This document shows, piece by piece, positions 62,175 through 64,000 of a stretch of 64,000 nucleotides of DNA (positions within the stretch are counted from its first letter, which is position 1; every line of letters begins with the position of its first letter). Origin of the DNA: Aliiroseovarius crassostreae. Its GTDB lineage: Bacteria; Pseudomonadota; Alphaproteobacteria; Rhodobacterales; Rhodobacteraceae. Made by a program: the position numbers and the translations under genes. The notes below the pieces were generated by a model. The model had not been told where the DNA came from. It ran no database searches and saw only the letters and a program-made list of their open reading frames with translations. Location of the stretch: contig NZ_LKBA01000006.1 in the NCBI RefSeq assembly GCF_001307765.1, positions 586,001-650,000 of the forward strand. Reading direction: 5' to 3'.

Positions 62175-62245
62175 AGCATTTCGAGATTAACTTGAGACAC
62201 AAGTTGATTTCGAAACGCCCACAACATCAGTAGGTTTCGAGCGTT
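62170..62245 (+). repeat. Interspersed double-hairpin repeat, copy C (half, first hairpin and linker)
   Basis: This 76-bp piece matches the first 75 or so bases of copies A and B: TTAAAG end, first hairpin and CAACATCAGTAGG linker. It stops abruptly at GAGCGTT, so the second hairpin and the other inverted end are missing. The left end overlaps the DUF2332 stop codon. It lies 30 bp before the serine hydrolase start. Confidence 0.85.
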
Positions 62246-62275
62246 CAACCCCATTCTCGCAAACCCGGAGACCTC

Positions 62276-63445
62276 ATGGAAAACCTGTTTAAGCGCATCA
62301 TCAAGCTGCTGTTGGCTGCTTTTGTCCTGGTGGCCTTTCTAGGGCTGTGGAAAGCCGAGGAACTGAAGCGACTGCTGGCGGTTAACACGCTGTTTTCCGC
62401 AGAAAAGATCGTGCAGAACTTCTCACATATGAAGGACGCTTTTCTGACGGTGCCATTGTCGCGAGGCGACGGCCCGGTCAGCCCGCTGCCAAAAGGCGAC
62501 GATCTGGAACTGCCCGACGGGGCCCAGGCGTGGATCACGGATCGCTCTGTCACTGCGCTTGTCGTCCTCCAAGGGGGGAAGCTGCGCCATGAGAGCTATC
62601 ACCTTGATACCCAAGCCGATGACCTGCGCATCAGTTGGTCGGTGGCCAAAAGCTTTCTTTCCGCCCTGATGGGGGTGCTGGTAGAGCAAGGCTCTGTCGC
62701 CTCTCTGGACGACCCGGTGACCCAATATGCACCCAGCCTGATTGGGGGCGCATATGATGGGGCAACAATCCGCAATGTGCTGAACATGGCCTCGGGCGTC
62801 ACCTTCAACGAAGATTACCTGGACAGCGGTTCGGACATCAACAGGATGGGACGGGTGCTTGCGCTTGGAAAATCCATGGATGATTTCACCGCAGAGCTGA
62901 CCGAACGTTTCGCCCAACCAGGAGAGACCTGGCAATATGTCTCGATCGACACCCATGTGATCGGCATGGTCATCCGCGGGGCCACCGGGCGCACAATCCC
63001 GGACCTGATGAACGCCTATATCACCGGCCCGATGGGCTTTGAAATGGCCCCCTATTATCTGAGCGATGGAGAGGGCGTGGCCTTTGTGCTGGGGGGGCTG
63101 AACCTGCGCACCCGAGACTATGCCAGGTTTGGGCAGATGTTTTTGCAAAAGGGTGAATGGCAGGGGCAGCAGGTGGTGCCAGCGCAGTGGATTTCTGCCT
63201 CTACCATACCCTCGGCCCCCACAGAACCGGGTGAACAGCAATATGGCTATCAATGGTGGATTGCGCCGGATGCTCCCAAGGGGGAGTATTTTGCCCGTGG
63301 TATTTATGGCCAATACATCTTCATCGACACGAACCGAGATGTGGTTGTCGCGGTGAACGCAGCGGACCGTGGTTTTCGGGAACAGGGAGCACATGAAGCG
63401 AATATCAACATGATGCGCAAAATCGCTGCCGCAGCAGGATCATAA
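62276..63445 (+). CDS. Serine hydrolase of the class C beta-lactamase/penicillin-binding family
   Basis: This 389-residue protein has an N-terminal membrane anchor (IIKLLLAAFVLVAFLGLW) and a periplasmic beta-lactamase-like domain. The SxxK motif is in ISWSVAKSFLSALMG (Ser and Lys). The second motif is YVS in WQYVSIDTHVIGMV, and a YGYQWWI segment precedes a GIYGQYIFID strand near the third motif. Family members include esterases, peptidases and 6-aminohexanoate-dimer hydrolases; the true substrate is unknown. A repeat element lies just upstream and may affect its promoter. Confidence 0.9.
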   Translation: MENLFKRIIKLLLAAFVLVAFLGLWKAEELKRLLAVNTLFSAEKIVQNFSHMKDAFLTVPLSRGDGPVSPLPKGDDLELPDGAQAWITDRSVTALVVLQGGKLRHESYHLDTQADDLRISWSVAKSFLSALMGVLVEQGSVASLDDPVTQYAPSLIGGAYDGATIRNVLNMASGVTFNEDYLDSGSDINRMGRVLALGKSMDDFTAELTERFAQPGETWQYVSIDTHVIGMVIRGATGRTIPDLMNAYITGPMGFEMAPYYLSDGEGVAFVLGGLNLRTRDYARFGQMFLQKGEWQGQQVVPAQWISASTIPSAPTEPGEQQYGYQWWIAPDAPKGEYFARGIYGQYIFIDTNRDVVVAVNAADRGFREQGAHEANINMMRKIAAAAGS

Positions 63446-63500
63446 CCTGCCTTTAAGCTGGCAAGAACGGGGGTGCCCCAAAACAGGTAAAACCAGAATA

Positions 63501-63516
63501 CTAGTTTTCTAGTTTT
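63501..63516. repeat. Two units of the 8-bp repeat CTAGTTTT
   Basis: CTAGTTTTCTAGTTTT repeats exactly the unit that opens the 15-unit array at 15832-15951, 47 kb away. It lies in the short gap between the serine hydrolase and the trpB terminator. Confidence 0.85.
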
Positions 63517-63582
63517 GCGGCCCGAGATCTGAGGGGCAACCACGTTCCCCCTGATCCGCAATTTTAACCTGTCGGATATGAC

Positions 63583-63613
63583 AAAAAAAGCCGCGCTGGA
63601 TTTGCGCGGCTTT
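63583..63613. terminator. Terminator of trpB, usable from both sides
   Basis: AAAGCCGCGC and GCGCGGCTTT arms around seven bases; seven A residues on the left become T residues on the minus strand, directly after the trpB stop. Confidence 0.8.
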
Positions 63614-63637
63614 CTCTTTGACCGTTGATCGCGTGGA

Positions 63638-64000
63638 TCAGTCCACCTCGCGCCCTTCTGTGTCAGACATATCGAACCCAAGGTATTTCGCCACTGTGAA
63701 AATGTCCTTGTCGCCGCGGCCACACATATTCATGCAAATGATGTGATCCTCGGGCAGTTTGGGCGCAATTTTCATCACATGGGCCAGAGCATGGCAGGGT
63801 TCCAGCGCCGGAATGATCCCTTCGGTCGAACAGCTGAGCTGAAACGCCTCAAGCGCCTCTTTGTCGGTGATCGAGACATATTCTGCGCGACCAATTTCAT
63901 GCAGCCAACTGTGTTCAGGACCAATCCCCGGATAATCCAGACCCGCCGAGATCGAATAGCCGTCCAGAATTTGACCGTCATCATCCTGAAGCAGGTAGGT
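63638..64000 (-). CDS. trpB: Tryptophan synthase beta subunit, 3' part only
   Basis: The minus strand from the window edge encodes the TrpB C-terminus: [60 protein letters not shown] and [19 protein letters not shown], ending EGREVD and a TGA at 63638-63640. TrpB is a PLP enzyme that joins indole with serine. The start and the PLP lysine lie beyond the window. The trpA gene is 10 kb away in the opposite orientation. Confidence 0.96.
   Translation of the reverse strand, partial: TYLLQDDDGQILDGYSISAGLDYPGIGPEHSWLHEIGRAEYVSITDKEALEAFQLSCSTEGIIPALEPCHALAHVMKIAPKLPEDHIICMNMCGRGDKDIFTVAKYLGFDMSDTEGREVD

Overview
The window is chromosomal DNA of a marine alphaproteobacterium, most likely the Roseobacter group of Rhodobacteraceae. 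This is judged from the protein sequences, the GC-rich codon use, the two TRAP transporters, a DUF2478 protein, and trpA lying apart from trpB. No species is claimed. Most of the window is densely coded. The exception is an accessory stretch from about 38 to 49 kb, full of insertion-sequence relics, a toxin-antitoxin pair, a recombinase/ParB cassette and a Shedu-like nuclease, ending at a tRNA-Ser. Region 0-9 kb: a tightly overlapping operon (NIPSNAP, ABM monooxygenase, LysE exporter) divergent from an ArsR-type regulator; a DUF1989 protein; a DUF2478 protein; and an RND efflux pump with its adaptor. Region 9-19 kb: a catabolic block that reads as the lower lysine/5-aminovalerate route. It holds an aminotransferase (GabT/DavT type), a semialdehyde dehydrogenase, a CaiB/BaiF CoA-transferase, glutaryl-CoA dehydrogenase, 3-hydroxybutyryl-CoA dehydrogenase, an XRE-cupin regulator and a TRAP transporter. 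Near-identical inverted repeats lie in the gabT/XRE divergent promoter and before the TRAP genes, which ties transport to catabolism. Region 19.5-23 kb: a YghU-type glutathione transferase and a two-gene receiver/hybrid-kinase signalling unit. Region 23.7-37.7 kb: the most interesting block, a catabolic supercluster of about 14 kb. One minus-strand operon carries a NicC-like FAD monooxygenase, a complete TRAP transporter and a second FAD monooxygenase. A divergent IclR regulator lies next to it. A plus-strand operon follows: cupin, alpha/beta hydrolase, extradiol (VOC) dioxygenase, unusual SDR lacking YxxxK, ThDP enzyme, aspartate-dehydrogenase-like protein and aldehyde dehydrogenase. The same inverted repeat GAACA-N3-TGTTC lies in both promoter regions. 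The substrate cannot be named from sequence, but an aromatic or N-heteroaromatic acid fits. Region 38-49.4 kb: IS3, IS66 and IS200/IS605 fragments nested in each other; a PAP2-phosphatase/beta-propeller fusion; ParDE; a small HTH-like protein; a serine recombinase translationally coupled to two ParB/RepB-like proteins; a Shedu-like nuclease abutting a frameshifted DUF4145/DUF5655 gene; and tRNA-Ser(GCU). Region 49.4-64 kb: core-like genes (MarR, YceI, cytochrome b561, ychF, trpA, lldD, ACT protein, DEAD-box helicase, rplY, DUF411, pth, DUF2332, a serine hydrolase and the 3' part of trpB), plus a signal-peptidase-I homologue that has lost both catalytic residues. Two repeat families stand out. 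One is a 122-bp double-hairpin element, with full copies at 23.4 and 38.5 kb and a half copy at 62.2 kb. The other is a 15-unit 8-bp tandem repeat at 15.8 kb, with a two-unit echo at 63.5 kb.
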